From Polaromonas eurypsychrophila (GTDB lineage Bacteria; Pseudomonadota; Gammaproteobacteria; Burkholderiales; Burkholderiaceae_C), in the NCBI RefSeq assembly GCF_014641715.1, contig NZ_BMIG01000001.1:186001-250000 (forward strand): a stretch of DNA of 64,000 bases, written 5' to 3'. Numbering within the stretch: the stretch's first letter is position 1; each line of letters begins with the position of its first letter. Positions 54,747 through 63,446 of the stretch are shown here, in pieces. The position numbers and the translations under genes were made by a program. The notes under the pieces were generated by a model that ran no database searches, was not told where the DNA came from, and saw nothing but the letters and a program-made list of their open reading frames with translations.

Positions 54747-56675
54747 TCAGCCCTGAGAGCTGCGCGCCGACTCGCCGGCCGCAAATGCCAGCGCCGCGCT
54801 CAGCACCTGCAACGCCTTCGATTCCGACAGCAAGGAGTCGGGACGGAACAGCAAGCAGGCAGTTCTCCTGCCTGCATGGGCCAGTACCACCGGCTGGCCC
54901 TGGTCATCGTGTCCCCAGATTTGCCAGCCGGCGGGCAACCCGCTTCCCTGCAAGGCCAGGCTGACATAACGCGCAGCAGAAAACGGGCCAGTGTTGACCC
55001 ATGGCGCATCTGCCGTGGTGTGGCACGAGATGACGCGACCGTGTTCGGGGCGGATAGCCTGCACCACAAACCCTGACTGACCGAGCAGGCGCAGGGCGGC
55101 GTCCCCGACAGCCACCAGTTGCTGTCGCGGGCTGGAAGGGCCAGGCGTTCCGACAAGCAAGGCGCAGGCAGCGTCGTCCCGGATGGCCAGGCCCAAGCCC
55201 AGCAGGCAGTCGCGCATGGACTGACCGAAAGGATCGTCCGCAGCCATCAGCCGGACGGCCTCTGGCACGGCAATCTCGTTTGTTGCCGCTGATGCGGTGG
55301 CGGCTGCTTCCATGCCAAAGGCACGCCACAGCGAACCTGCCTTGAGCCGCGACTCCTGCTCCTCGCGCTCGGGCGAAGAGTCGGCCATCAGGTCGCCGCC
55401 GGTCCGGACCTCTGCCACGCCCTGGCTGAGCGCCGCCGCGCGCAAAATGGTGCCCGCCAGCGCATCGCCGTTGGAGGCAACTTGAACCAGCAGCCCGCCG
55501 TACCAGCCGCGCGGGCTGGCTTCAAGCTGCTTGATGGCCTGCAGCGCCTGCTTGCGCGGCGTACCGGTCACCATCACCGGCGCGGCCGTGGCGGCAATGG
55601 CGTCCCAGGCATCGACGCCTTCGCGCAGTTTTCCTTCCAGGCGGTCCACCGCATGCACCACCGTGGCCAGCGACATCGGGTGGCGCCGGTTCAGGAGTTG
55701 CAGCGAGCCGGGAACGCACAGCGGTGCCAGATCGTTGCGTAGCGCGTCGGTGCAGACCGCAAGCGAAGCGGCGTCTACCTCTTCGTTGAGCAATTCGCGC
55801 AGCGACTCGGCTTCGCCGGTGGCACCGGGCCGACGCGCCACCGTGCCGCACACCGGCAGGCTTTGCACCGTGCCCGAGGCAATGATCAATTGGAGGTCGG
55901 GTGAGGCACCGAACAGGCGCAGCCCGCTGCCGTCATTGACAAAAAAACTGACGGGCGCCGGGTTGGCCGCGCGCAGCCGTTCAAAGGCCTGAATCGCCGG
56001 CATCTGCACGCGGCGGCGGTAACTCTGGCTCAGTGTCAGGGACACCAGTGCGCTGCCTTCCAGGCAAGTCAGCGCGCGCCGCACCATGTCGGCATAGGCG
56101 CCGGGGGGATGGTCGTCCTGCGGTTCCGACATGGCGGATGAGGGCATGGACTCAGGCAGGGGCTGCTGCGATGCGGTCTGCGTGGGTGCAGCATCGAGAC
56201 GCAAACGCAGGGCCTGCCACAAACCGGACGCATCGCGCCTGAACAATTGTTCGCCGAAAAAAAGAACGCCCAGCGCATCAGCGTGGTAGCCACCCGTTGC
56301 TAGGTGATGCGCCGCAAAGGGCAGCGCCCCCAGCAGCAACACGTCGGGCGAAGGCGCGAAGCAGGCCATGAAACAGCGCAACGCGGTGAGGGTGGAGGCG
56401 CCGGGCCCGCGTGTCAGTCCGGCGTGCCAGCGTGCAAGTGCGGGCAGAGTCAGCAGACGGTGGCCGAAGTCGGTGTGCACCTGTACCTCCAGCCCGTCGC
56501 CGTAAAGATGCAGGGCCAGCGCGGGGCCGCTCAGCAGCGTGGCCTGCAGCGGGTGCAGGCCGTGGATGCCGGCGTCCACGCCGAAGTAAATGCCGGGCTG
56601 TTGCTCCAGCAGCGCCAGCGCCTCGCCAACCTGGGACGCGGTGGCTGCACTGCGCTCGATGCGCAGGGCGATCAT
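54747..56675 (-). CDS. TrpE-TrpG fusion-like chorismate-binding protein with dead amidotransferase half
   Basis: A 642-residue protein laid out like the fused TrpEG of rhizobia. The N-terminal half (1-190) is divergent; the chorismate-binding core follows with GASPD (256-260), GTVARR (277-282), RND (313-315), His341 and TGTPRK (370-375). One acidic residue expected before the CTD segment is Ser304. The C-terminal glutamine amidotransferase half has no GxCLGxQ nucleophile, and the HPE triad is RPD (611-613). It may use free ammonia, be a noncatalytic regulator, or make a non-anthranilate product. Start at the ATG at 56675. It lies 29 bases after the Bug gene. Confidence 0.75.
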   Translation of the reverse strand: MIALRIERSAATASQVGEALALLEQQPGIYFGVDAGIHGLHPLQATLLSGPALALHLYGDGLEVQVHTDFGHRLLTLPALARWHAGLTRGPGASTLTALRCFMACFAPSPDVLLLGALPFAAHHLATGGYHADALGVLFFGEQLFRRDASGLWQALRLRLDAAPTQTASQQPLPESMPSSAMSEPQDDHPPGAYADMVRRALTCLEGSALVSLTLSQSYRRRVQMPAIQAFERLRAANPAPVSFFVNDGSGLRLFGASPDLQLIIASGTVQSLPVCGTVARRPGATGEAESLRELLNEEVDAASLAVCTDALRNDLAPLCVPGSLQLLNRRHPMSLATVVHAVDRLEGKLREGVDAWDAIAATAAPVMVTGTPRKQALQAIKQLEASPRGWYGGLLVQVASNGDALAGTILRAAALSQGVAEVRTGGDLMADSSPEREEQESRLKAGSLWRAFGMEAAATASAATNEIAVPEAVRLMAADDPFGQSMRDCLLGLGLAIRDDAACALLVGTPGPSSPRQQLVAVGDAALRLLGQSGFVVQAIRPEHGRVISCHTTADAPWVNTGPFSAARYVSLALQGSGLPAGWQIWGHDDQGQPVVLAHAGRRTACLLFRPDSLLSESKALQVLSAALAFAAGESARSSQG

Positions 56676-56704
56676 GTCCGCCTCGCCCGGCGATCATTCG
56701 ATGT

Positions 56705-57709
56705 TCATTCAATCGAAATGCCGGTGCGCTTGATGATGGGAGTCATCACGCGCAGTTCCTGCTGCATGAAGCGCTGCAGGTCCTGCTCGGAACCGCCTAT
56801 GGGTTCCATGTACTGGGCATGCAGCTTTTCCTTGACATCGGGCATGGCCAGCACCGCGTTGATCTCAATGTTCATGCGCTGCACGATGTCGTTGGGCGTG
56901 GTCGCCGGCGCCATGATGGCCATCCAGGCGAGGTTTTCAATTTCGGGCAGGCCGGCTTCTTTCATGGTCGGGATGTCGGGTGTGAGCTGGCTGCGTTTGG
57001 CCGTGGACACAGCCAGCGTGCGCATCTTGCCGGCCTTGACCTGCGGGATCACCGCCACCGCCGGCACACAGGCAAACTGCACGTCGCCTTGCAGGATGGC
57101 CAGAATGGCCAGCGGCGAAGAGGCATAGGGGATATGCACCGCAAAGGTGTCGGTCTTGACCTTGAGCAGCTCCACACCGAGTTGCGACAGGCTGCCCACG
57201 CCGGTGGACGAAAAGTTGAATTTGCCGGGCTCCTTTTTCATCGCAGCGACCAGCTCCTTGAGCGTGGTAATGCCGGAATCCGAGCGCACCGCGCAGATAT
57301 TGGCCTGGCCACCGGCCAGCACCACCGGGCGCAGCTCGGTGAACGGGTCATAGGGCAACTTTTTATACAGCACGGTGTTGTAGACCAGCGGGCCGTTGGT
57401 GCTGATGACAAAGGTGTAGCCGTCGCCGGCGGCCTTGGCGACCATGCCGGTGCCGTTGTTGCCGCCGCCACCGGCGCGGTTTTCAATGACGACCGGCTGG
57501 CCCAGGCGTGGGGAAAGTTTTTCGGCCACGATGCGTGCGATCACGTCGGGTGACGAGCCCGCGCCGTAAGGCACGATGATGCGCACGGGTTTGTTCGGCC
57601 AGGGCTGCTGTGCCATGGCACCGGCAGTGGCCAGCGCGACGGTGGCCGCCACGGCGCAACGTGCCAGCAGACGGGTGAGGGGGAAACGGGGGGCGGTGAG
57701 GATGTTCAT
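56705..57709 (-). CDS. Tripartite tricarboxylate transporter substrate-binding protein (Bug/TctC family)
   Basis: A 334-residue periplasmic binding protein with a signal peptide ending AGAMAQ. The Bug family pattern is clear: PNKPVRIIVPYGAGSSPDVI ARIVAEKLSPRLGQPVVIEN, then GGGGNNGTGMVAKAAGDGYT, followed by YDPFTELRPVVL. Bug proteins capture small carboxylates; the partner TctA/TctB permeases are not nearby, as is usual for orphan Bug genes in Burkholderiales. Its start overlaps the chorismate mutase stop (ATGA), so it belongs to that operon. Confidence 0.92.
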   Translation of the reverse strand: MNILTAPRFPLTRLLARCAVAATVALATAGAMAQQPWPNKPVRIIVPYGAGSSPDVIARIVAEKLSPRLGQPVVIENRAGGGGNNGTGMVAKAAGDGYTFVISTNGPLVYNTVLYKKLPYDPFTELRPVVLAGGQANICAVRSDSGITTLKELVAAMKKEPGKFNFSSTGVGSLSQLGVELLKVKTDTFAVHIPYASSPLAILAILQGDVQFACVPAVAVIPQVKAGKMRTLAVSTAKRSQLTPDIPTMKEAGLPEIENLAWMAIMAPATTPNDIVQRMNIEINAVLAMPDVKEKLHAQYMEPIGGSEQDLQRFMQQELRVMTPIIKRTGISIE

Positions 57710-58083
57710 GGCGCGATCAATTCGGTGGCATGGAAAAAATCCCCTTCGCCGGCGATGTAGCCGGCGACCAGGGTGCGGTAGGCGGACTCAACGATGTCGG
57801 ACAGACCGGGGAAGGCGACCTCATGCGGCGCGGCCAGGGCGCGCACGCGTGCAAACACCTGGGCCTGGCGCGCCGGCGCGGCCACCTGAAAGCTGTCGCG
57901 CTTGAAGCGGGTGGCATCGCGCACACACAGCGCCCGGTCGGCCAGCAGCGCGACGATCTGCTCGTCCAGCGTGTCGATGCGCTGGCGCAATCCGGCCAGG
58001 GTTGGTGCGACCTCGACATAAGCGGGGTCCTTGAAGCGGCGCACCGGTGGGGTATCGACAGGGGGTTCCTGGGGGGAAGTCAT
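57706..58083 (-). CDS. AroQ-type chorismate mutase family protein
   Basis: A 125-residue all-helical protein. The AroQ pattern is visible: R33 in GLRQRIDTLDEQIVALLADR, R50, K61 in RFKRD and R72 in APARQAQVF, positions matching the transition-state-binding residues of E. coli chorismate mutase. The usual Glu after R72 is Gln. It could be a chorismate mutase or a PchB-like isochorismate pyruvate lyase. The ATG at 58083 is preferred; an ATG at 58134 would add 17 residues and lacks a ribosome site. It overlaps the Bug gene by four bases. Confidence 0.82.
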   Translation of the reverse strand: MTSPQEPPVDTPPVRRFKDPAYVEVAPTLAGLRQRIDTLDEQIVALLADRALCVRDATRFKRDSFQVAAPARQAQVFARVRALAAPHEVAFPGLSDIVESAYRTLVAGYIAGEGDFFHATELIAP

Positions 58084-58104
58084 GAAAAAAGCGCCTCGAC
58101 AATC

Positions 58105-58120
58105 AATAAGCAAGCTTATT
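58105..58120. promoter_or_regulatory. Palindrome upstream of the chorismate mutase gene
   Basis: AATAAG-CAAG-CTTATT is a 6-bp inverted repeat with a 4-base centre, about 22 bases upstream of the chosen start. It could be an operator or the hairpin of a weak promoter region; there is no direct support for either. Confidence 0.3.
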
Positions 58121-58172
58121 TCTTTGGAGGACATCTGTCATCGGGCATTCCCCAGCCCGAAACCCGGCCGGA

Positions 58173-59327
58173 TCAGGTCGGAAAAGTGCCCGGCAGCAAA
58201 ATACTTCTGTCCACCGTCTCGATGTTGGTGTGGCCGCAAAAGGCCATCGTCAAATCCAGTTCACGGTGGATGATCTGCAGCGCCTTGGTTACGCCGTCTT
58301 CTCCCATGGCACCCAAGCCGTAGAGGAAAGAGCGGCCGATATACGTGCCTTTGGCGCCCAGCGCGCGCGCCTTGAGCACGTCCTGGCCGCTGCGGATGCC
58401 GCCGTCCATGTGCACCTCAATGCGCTGGCCGACCGCCTCGACGATGGCCGGCAAGGCGCGGATCGAGGACTCGGCACCGTCTAGCTGGCGGCCGCCGTGG
58501 TTGGAGACGATCAACGCGTCAGCACCCGAATCGACGGCCAGCCTGGCGTCTTCAGTATCCTGAATGCCTTTGAGGATCAACTTGCCGCCCCAGCGTTTCT
58601 TGATCCATTCGACATCGCCCCAGTTCAGGCCGGGGTCGAACTGCTTGGCGGTCCACTCCGACAGCGACCCCATGTTTTCGATACCGTCAACGTGGCCGAA
58701 GATGTTGCCGAAGTTGCGGCGCGGCGTCCCCAGCATGCCCAGGCACCAGCGCGGCTTCGTCATCAGGTTGAGGATGTTGGCCACTGTCAGTCTGGGCGGT
58801 GCTGACAGGCCGTTCTTGAGGTCCTTGTGGCGCTGGCCTAGGATTTGCAGGTCCAGCGTGAGCACCAGTGCCGAGCAATTGGCGGCCTTGGCGCGGTCAA
58901 TCAGGCGCTCGATGAATCCGCGGTCTTTCATCACATACAGCTGGAACCAGAACGGGTGGCGGTCGGTCGCCTGCGCAATATCCTCGATCGAGCAGATGCT
59001 CATGGTCGAAAGCGTGAATGGAATGCCGAATTTTTTCGCCGCGAGCGCGCCAAGAATCTCGCCGTCGGCATGCTGCATGCCGGTCAGTCCGGTGGGCGCA
59101 ATCGCCACCGGCATGGCCACCCTCTGGCCGATCATCTGCGTGGCGGTACTGCGATTTTCCATATTGACCGCCACACGCTGACGCAGCTTGATGGCCTGGA
59201 AGTCGCTGCTGTTGGCGCGGTAGGTGCTTTCAGTCCATGAGCCCGAGTCTGCGTAGTCGTAAAACATGCGCGGCACGCGCTTTTTGGCGAGAACGCGCAG
59301 GTCTTCGATGGTGGTGATCACGGGCAT
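58173..59327 (-). CDS. FMN-dependent alpha-hydroxyacid dehydrogenase (LldD family)
   Basis: A 384-residue flavoenzyme of the L-lactate/mandelate dehydrogenase family. The N-terminus RMFYDYADSGSWTESTYRAN, the FMN-binding GLTGMQHADGEI, and the catalytic histidine in SNHGGRQLDGA are all present. It oxidises an L-2-hydroxyacid and passes electrons to quinone. A GGAG site precedes the ATG at 59327 by seven bases. The chorismate mutase gene begins 89 bases downstream on the same strand, so it may lead that operon. Substrate could be lactate, mandelate or another hydroxyacid. Confidence 0.9.
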   Translation of the reverse strand: MPVITTIEDLRVLAKKRVPRMFYDYADSGSWTESTYRANSSDFQAIKLRQRVAVNMENRSTATQMIGQRVAMPVAIAPTGLTGMQHADGEILGALAAKKFGIPFTLSTMSICSIEDIAQATDRHPFWFQLYVMKDRGFIERLIDRAKAANCSALVLTLDLQILGQRHKDLKNGLSAPPRLTVANILNLMTKPRWCLGMLGTPRRNFGNIFGHVDGIENMGSLSEWTAKQFDPGLNWGDVEWIKKRWGGKLILKGIQDTEDARLAVDSGADALIVSNHGGRQLDGAESSIRALPAIVEAVGQRIEVHMDGGIRSGQDVLKARALGAKGTYIGRSFLYGLGAMGEDGVTKALQIIHRELDLTMAFCGHTNIETVDRSILLPGTFPT

Positions 59328-59846
59328 GGGGTCTCCTGGTTATCCCCCGCATGGTAGCGGGCTGCGCGTTTGGCGACGTGAATTACGCCGGCACCGGGAT
59401 GAAATTATTTTGATGCGCCGGTGCTTGTCCCTGCTGTGCGAAAAAAAGCGGGCTGCGCGCCAACGATTCGCCGGTGACAGAGGGTTTGACCACATGGTCG
59501 CCGGCGCTGGCGTTCACCCCCGGCAATGCGGTCGCTGACTGCATCACGCGCGCGGCGCAACACCGGCTTGGGTTGCGCCGCGCGCGCAAGGCTGGCGAGA
59601 CACCGAGCCCGTCACGCTGTGCCTGGCCCAGCTTTAACTGCAGCAGATTGCACTGCTCGCTGCGCAATGCAGTTTCGGCCATGGCACCGCCTTGCGCACC
59701 CGGTCTACGGCACGGTCCGCGGATTGCAGCACCGGCTCGCCGATCAGGGTGTCGTCTTCAGCCCGCAATAGGCGCATTGTGCGACCTCACAGCCAGCCAG
59801 TATGCGTCCGGCCTGCTTGTGCCAGGCTTGACGCCGCTGCGACTGA
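59328..59846. other. Gene-poor interval between the LldD-like gene and argH
   Basis: About 520 bases with no recognisable protein family. The only frame with any support is a 99-codon one on the minus strand, listed separately at low confidence. Longer frames on the plus strand run antisense into argH and show no ribosome site. No repeat of families A-D was seen here. It may hold decayed coding sequence plus the promoter of the LldD operon. Confidence 0.6.
59383..59682 (-). CDS. Doubtful 99-codon ORF
   Basis: An ATG at 59682 preceded by AAGGCGG at a good distance, opening MAETALRSEQCNLLQLKLGQ and closing at 59383. Codon use is mixed and not clearly coding. The last third (KPSVTGESLARSPLFFAQQG) looks protein-like. 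No family is recognised. It could be a real small gene, a pseudogene remnant or chance. Confidence 0.25.
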   Translation of the reverse strand: MAETALRSEQCNLLQLKLGQAQRDGLGVSPALRARRNPSRCCAARVMQSATALPGVNASAGDHVVKPSVTGESLARSPLFFAQQGQAPAHQNNFIPVPA

Positions 59847-61256
59847 TCAGCCCAGCCGCGCCCGGTGCCGCGCGATCTGCGCCCGCACTTGTGCCGGTGC
59901 CGTGCCGCCCAGGGTGTTGCGTGCGTTCAGCGAGCCGCGCAGGCTCAGCACGTCGTACACGTCTTTCTCGATCTTCGGGTTGAACTGCTGCAGCACGGCC
60001 AGTGGCAGCTCTGACAGGTCAACGCCGTGTGAAATGGCGGCCTTCACCGCATGGGCCACGGCCTCATGGGCGTCGCGGAAAGGTAGACCCTTCTTGACCA
60101 TGTAGTCGGCCAGGTCGGTCGCGGTGGCATACCCCTTGAGCGCGGCGCGCTCCATCGCTTCGGGCTTGACGGTGATACCGCCCACCATCTCGGCAAAAAT
60201 GCGCAGGGTGTCTTTCAGGGTGTCCACTGTGTCGAAAAGCGGCTCCTTGTCTTCCTGGTTGTCCTTGTTGTAAGCCAGCGGCTGGCCCTTCATCAGCGTG
60301 ATCAGGCCCATCAGGTGGCCGACCACGCGGCCGGTTTTGCCGCGCGCCAATTCGGGCACGTCGGGGTTTTTCTTCTGCGGCATGATGGACGAACCGGTGC
60401 AGAAACGGTCCGCGAGGTCGATGAAACCGAAGCTCTGGCTCATCCACAAAATCAGTTCTTCGCTCATGCGGCTGATATGCACCATGGCCAGCGACGCGGC
60501 GGCGGTGAATTCAATCGCGAAGTCGCGGTCGCTGACCGCATCCAGGCTGTTCTGGCAAACCTGCGGCAGGCCCTTGTCGTCGACCATGCCCAGGGTTGTG
60601 GCGACACGTTCGCGATCCAGCGGGTAGCTGGTGCCGGCCAGTGCGGCGGCGCCCAGCGGCAAACGGTTCACGCGTTTGCGCACATCCTGCAGGCGCTCGG
60701 CGTCGCGCGCGAACATCTCGACATAAGCCAGCATGTGGTGACCAAAACTGACAGGTTGCGCCACCTGCAGGTGCGTGAAGCCGGGCAGGATCACTTCGAT
60801 ATTCTTTTCGGCGATATCGACCAGCGCCTTCTGCAGGTCGGTCAGCAGCGCATCTATCAGGTCGATCTCGCCGCGCAGCCACAGGCGCACGTCGGTGGCG
60901 ACCTGGTCGTTCCTGGAGCGGCCGGTGTGCAGGCGTTTGCCGGCGTCGCCGACCAGTTGGGTCAGACGCGCTTCGATGTTCAGGTGCACGTCTTCCAGAT
61001 CCAGCTTCCATTCAAAGGCGCCGGTCTCAATGTCCTTGCTGATCTGGGCCAGCCCCTGCTGAATGGCCGCATGATCGGCGGCCCCCAGGATTTTTTGCGC
61101 CGCCAGCATCTCCGCGTGGGCCAGCGAGCCGGCGATGTCGGCTTGCCACAGGCGTTTGTCAAAAAATACGCTGGCGGTGTAACGCTTGACCAGATCGCTC
61201 ATGGGTTCGGAGAACAGGGCGGACCAGGCTTCAGATTTTTTGTCGAGTTGACTCAC
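59847..61256 (-). CDS. argH: Argininosuccinate lyase
   Basis: A 469-residue enzyme for the last step of arginine synthesis, releasing fumarate. The superfamily signature [16 protein letters not shown] is intact, and the N-terminal residues [16 protein letters not shown] and [13 protein letters not shown] belong to the active site. Start at the GTG at 61256 ([11 protein letters not shown]), the only sensible start. It diverges from algZ with about 235 bases between the chosen starts. Confidence 0.96.
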   Translation of the reverse strand: MSQLDKKSEAWSALFSEPMSDLVKRYTASVFFDKRLWQADIAGSLAHAEMLAAQKILGAADHAAIQQGLAQISKDIETGAFEWKLDLEDVHLNIEARLTQLVGDAGKRLHTGRSRNDQVATDVRLWLRGEIDLIDALLTDLQKALVDIAEKNIEVILPGFTHLQVAQPVSFGHHMLAYVEMFARDAERLQDVRKRVNRLPLGAAALAGTSYPLDRERVATTLGMVDDKGLPQVCQNSLDAVSDRDFAIEFTAAASLAMVHISRMSEELILWMSQSFGFIDLADRFCTGSSIMPQKKNPDVPELARGKTGRVVGHLMGLITLMKGQPLAYNKDNQEDKEPLFDTVDTLKDTLRIFAEMVGGITVKPEAMERAALKGYATATDLADYMVKKGLPFRDAHEAVAHAVKAAISHGVDLSELPLAVLQQFNPKIEKDVYDVLSLRGSLNARNTLGGTAPAQVRAQIARHRARLG

Positions 61257-61491
61257 GTCGGGCTTTCTTTGGGCTGCCCCTGGCCGTCAGGGGTGCGCGT
61301 GCGGCTGGAAAGGGCGCCAGGAGGCGTTGGTTTGAGGGAAAGTACGGGGTGGGCGCCGGTTTTAAGGCTGCTGCTGGTGCAATACTAGACCCTAGATTTT
61401 ATCTGTGCGCCCGTCCGCCTGGAAAGCCGGCCTTCGGGCAGTACAAATTGTTCCGAACGACCTGAACAGGAGCCTTCCGGCAGCCCGCTTC

Positions 61492-62553
61492 ATGAGCCTC
61501 AAGACCGACCTGTCCTCCTTTGGCGAGTCCACCATGCTGGGCGGCCTCAGCCAGCCCGGCGACGAGCCTGTCCGCCTGCCGGCCCGCGTCATCGTGTTCG
61601 ACGCCTGCAATGTCGGCGTGGTGCTGCGTGCCGTGCTGTTTGCCGAGGCGGTGGTGGGCGTCGGCGCCATGTTCAGCGCTGGCCACTTCGTGGACTGGCT
61701 GTTGCGCTTTTCGCTGCTGACCGGTGGTGTCTTGCCGGCCACGCTGGCCTGGCTGATTGTGGCCTGCCTGCTCAAGCGCTACCTCGCGCGTCTGGGCACG
61801 CCGCTCCAGTGGGCCGCCGGCATCACCATGGGCGCACTGGCAGGGCTGTACGGCTGCGGCCTGCTGACCATGCTGGGCATGCTGGCGCCCGCGCCCTGGG
61901 CCGCCAGCGCGGCTGCCGGGGCGTTGCTGTCGTCGGTGCTGGTTGCCGGGCTGGTCTGGCGCGCCAAGGCCCGCACGCCGGCAGCCACTGCGGCGCGGTT
62001 GGCCGAACTGCAGTCACGCATCCGGCCGCACTTCCTGTTCAACACGCTTAACAGCGCCATCGCACTGGTGCGGGCCGAACCGGCCAAGGCCGAGTCGGTG
62101 CTGGAAGACCTGAGTGAGCTGTTTCGCCACGCGCTGGCCGACGCCACCGAGTCCGTCACGCTGGGGCAAGAGATTGAGCTGGCGCAGCGCTACCTGGCGA
62201 TCGAGCAAATCCGTTTTGGTGAGCGCCTGCAGGTGCAGTGGAACCTGGACCCTGAAGCGGACCTCGCCAAACTGCCACCGCTGTTGCTGCAGCCGCTGGT
62301 GGAAAACGCGGTGCGCCACGGCGTGGAGCCCAGCGCCGTTGGCGCGCAGGTGAAAATATCGACGGTGCGGCGCGGCAGCATGGTGGTGATCAAGGTCACA
62401 AATTCAACGCCGGCCGGTGTAGGCGAGCGCGGCCACGGGCTGGCGCTGGCCAATGTGCGGGAGCGCCTGGCGCTGCTGCACGATGTGCAGGCGCAATTCA
62501 AGACCGTGTTCCGGGACGGCATGTTTCAGGTGAGGCTGGAGATTCCCCTATGA
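61492..62553 (+). CDS. algZ: LytS/AlgZ-type sensor histidine kinase
   Basis: A 353-residue membrane kinase of the unusual HPK8 class. Four hydrophobic segments occupy about residues 40-165, followed by the kinase box with the phospho-acceptor His in RIRPHFLFNTLNS and the ATP-binding VENAVRHGVEP and GHGLALANVRERL. It phosphorylates AlgR, which overlaps it by four bases (ATGA). The ATG at 61492 (MSLKTDLSS) is preferred; an AGGAG lies some 20 bases upstream, so the true start may be slightly different (next ATG at 61534 region). Links to twitching or exopolysaccharide control are known for this pair in Pseudomonas. Confidence 0.9.
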   Translation: MSLKTDLSSFGESTMLGGLSQPGDEPVRLPARVIVFDACNVGVVLRAVLFAEAVVGVGAMFSAGHFVDWLLRFSLLTGGVLPATLAWLIVACLLKRYLARLGTPLQWAAGITMGALAGLYGCGLLTMLGMLAPAPWAASAAAGALLSSVLVAGLVWRAKARTPAATAARLAELQSRIRPHFLFNTLNSAIALVRAEPAKAESVLEDLSELFRHALADATESVTLGQEIELAQRYLAIEQIRFGERLQVQWNLDPEADLAKLPPLLLQPLVENAVRHGVEPSAVGAQVKISTVRRGSMVVIKVTNSTPAGVGERGHGLALANVRERLALLHDVQAQFKTVFRDGMFQVRLEIPL

Positions 62554-63293
62554 CCACAACCCTCAGGGCATTGATCGTGGACGATGAGGCATTGGCGCGC
62601 TCGCGTCTGCGCACCTTGTTGGGCGACTGCACGGCCCCGGCTGCCAGTGTTGTCGCCGAGGCCGCGCACGCGGTGCAGGCCATGGACGCGTTGCGCCGCG
62701 AGGTGTTTGACGTGGTGTTGCTCGACATCCGCATGCCCGGTGCCGACGGCATCACGCTGGCCCAGACCATTGCCCAGCTACCGCAGCCGCCGGCTGTGGT
62801 GTTTGTCACGGCGCATTCCGAACACGCGGTGCAGGCTTTCGAGATCGAAGCCGCGGACTACCTGACCAAACCTGTGCGGCTTGAACGCTTGCAGCAGGCG
62901 CTACAAAAAGTAGAGCGGCTCGCGCAGTCTGGTAAAGGGCTACAGGCCGATTTGACGGAAGAATGTCTGATCATCCAGGACCGCGGCCGGACCGAACGGG
63001 TGCCGCTGGCCGAAGTGCTTTACCTCAAGGCCGAGCTCAAATACATCACGGTGCGGACAGCCGCCAAAAGCTACATCCTCGACGGCAGTCTCAACGAGCT
63101 GGAGGAGCGTTACCCCCAGTTCATGCGCATCCACCGCAATGCGCTGGTGGCGCGGCGTGCCGTGCGCGCACTGGAAAAACACTTCGACCCGGAGGAAGGA
63201 GAAGGCTGGGCGGTGCGGCTCAATGGCATCGACGAGTTACTGGCGGTGTCGCGGCGCCAGCTCAGCGCGGTGCGAGAAGCCATTGCGGGTTGA
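62550..63293 (+). CDS. algR: LytTR-family response regulator AlgR
   Basis: A 247-residue regulator: a receiver domain (about 1-120) with the acidic pair in VDDEALARSRL and the acceptor Asp in VVLLDIRMPGADG, and a C-terminal LytTR DNA-binding domain (about 140-240) with LYLKAELKYITVRTAAKSYI. It binds direct-repeat sites to regulate genes for exopolysaccharide, twitching and virulence in Pseudomonas. Its start overlaps algZ. The presence of the complete Pil-Chp operon in the same window is consistent with such a role, though the distance is large. Confidence 0.93.
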   Translation: MTTTLRALIVDDEALARSRLRTLLGDCTAPAASVVAEAAHAVQAMDALRREVFDVVLLDIRMPGADGITLAQTIAQLPQPPAVVFVTAHSEHAVQAFEIEAADYLTKPVRLERLQQALQKVERLAQSGKGLQADLTEECLIIQDRGRTERVPLAEVLYLKAELKYITVRTAAKSYILDGSLNELEERYPQFMRIHRNALVARRAVRALEKHFDPEEGEGWAVRLNGIDELLAVSRRQLSAVREAIAG

Positions 63294-63446
63294 CGGTGGG
63301 CCGGGCTGCCTGACCCGGCGCCAGGCGGGACGGCAGCCGGTAAGGTACCGCGCAGGCGTCCTACACCTGTCCCGGTCTGCCTCTGTTGAAATACGAACAC
63401 AACGATGAATGCGCTGCAGCTCAGCGGGACCGACGAGGAGACCACC

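Noticed and set aside
54582..55076. 164-codon plus-strand frame after the chloroperoxidase-type hydrolase
   Set aside because: Runs antisense into the TrpEG-like gene, with no motif and no good ribosome site.
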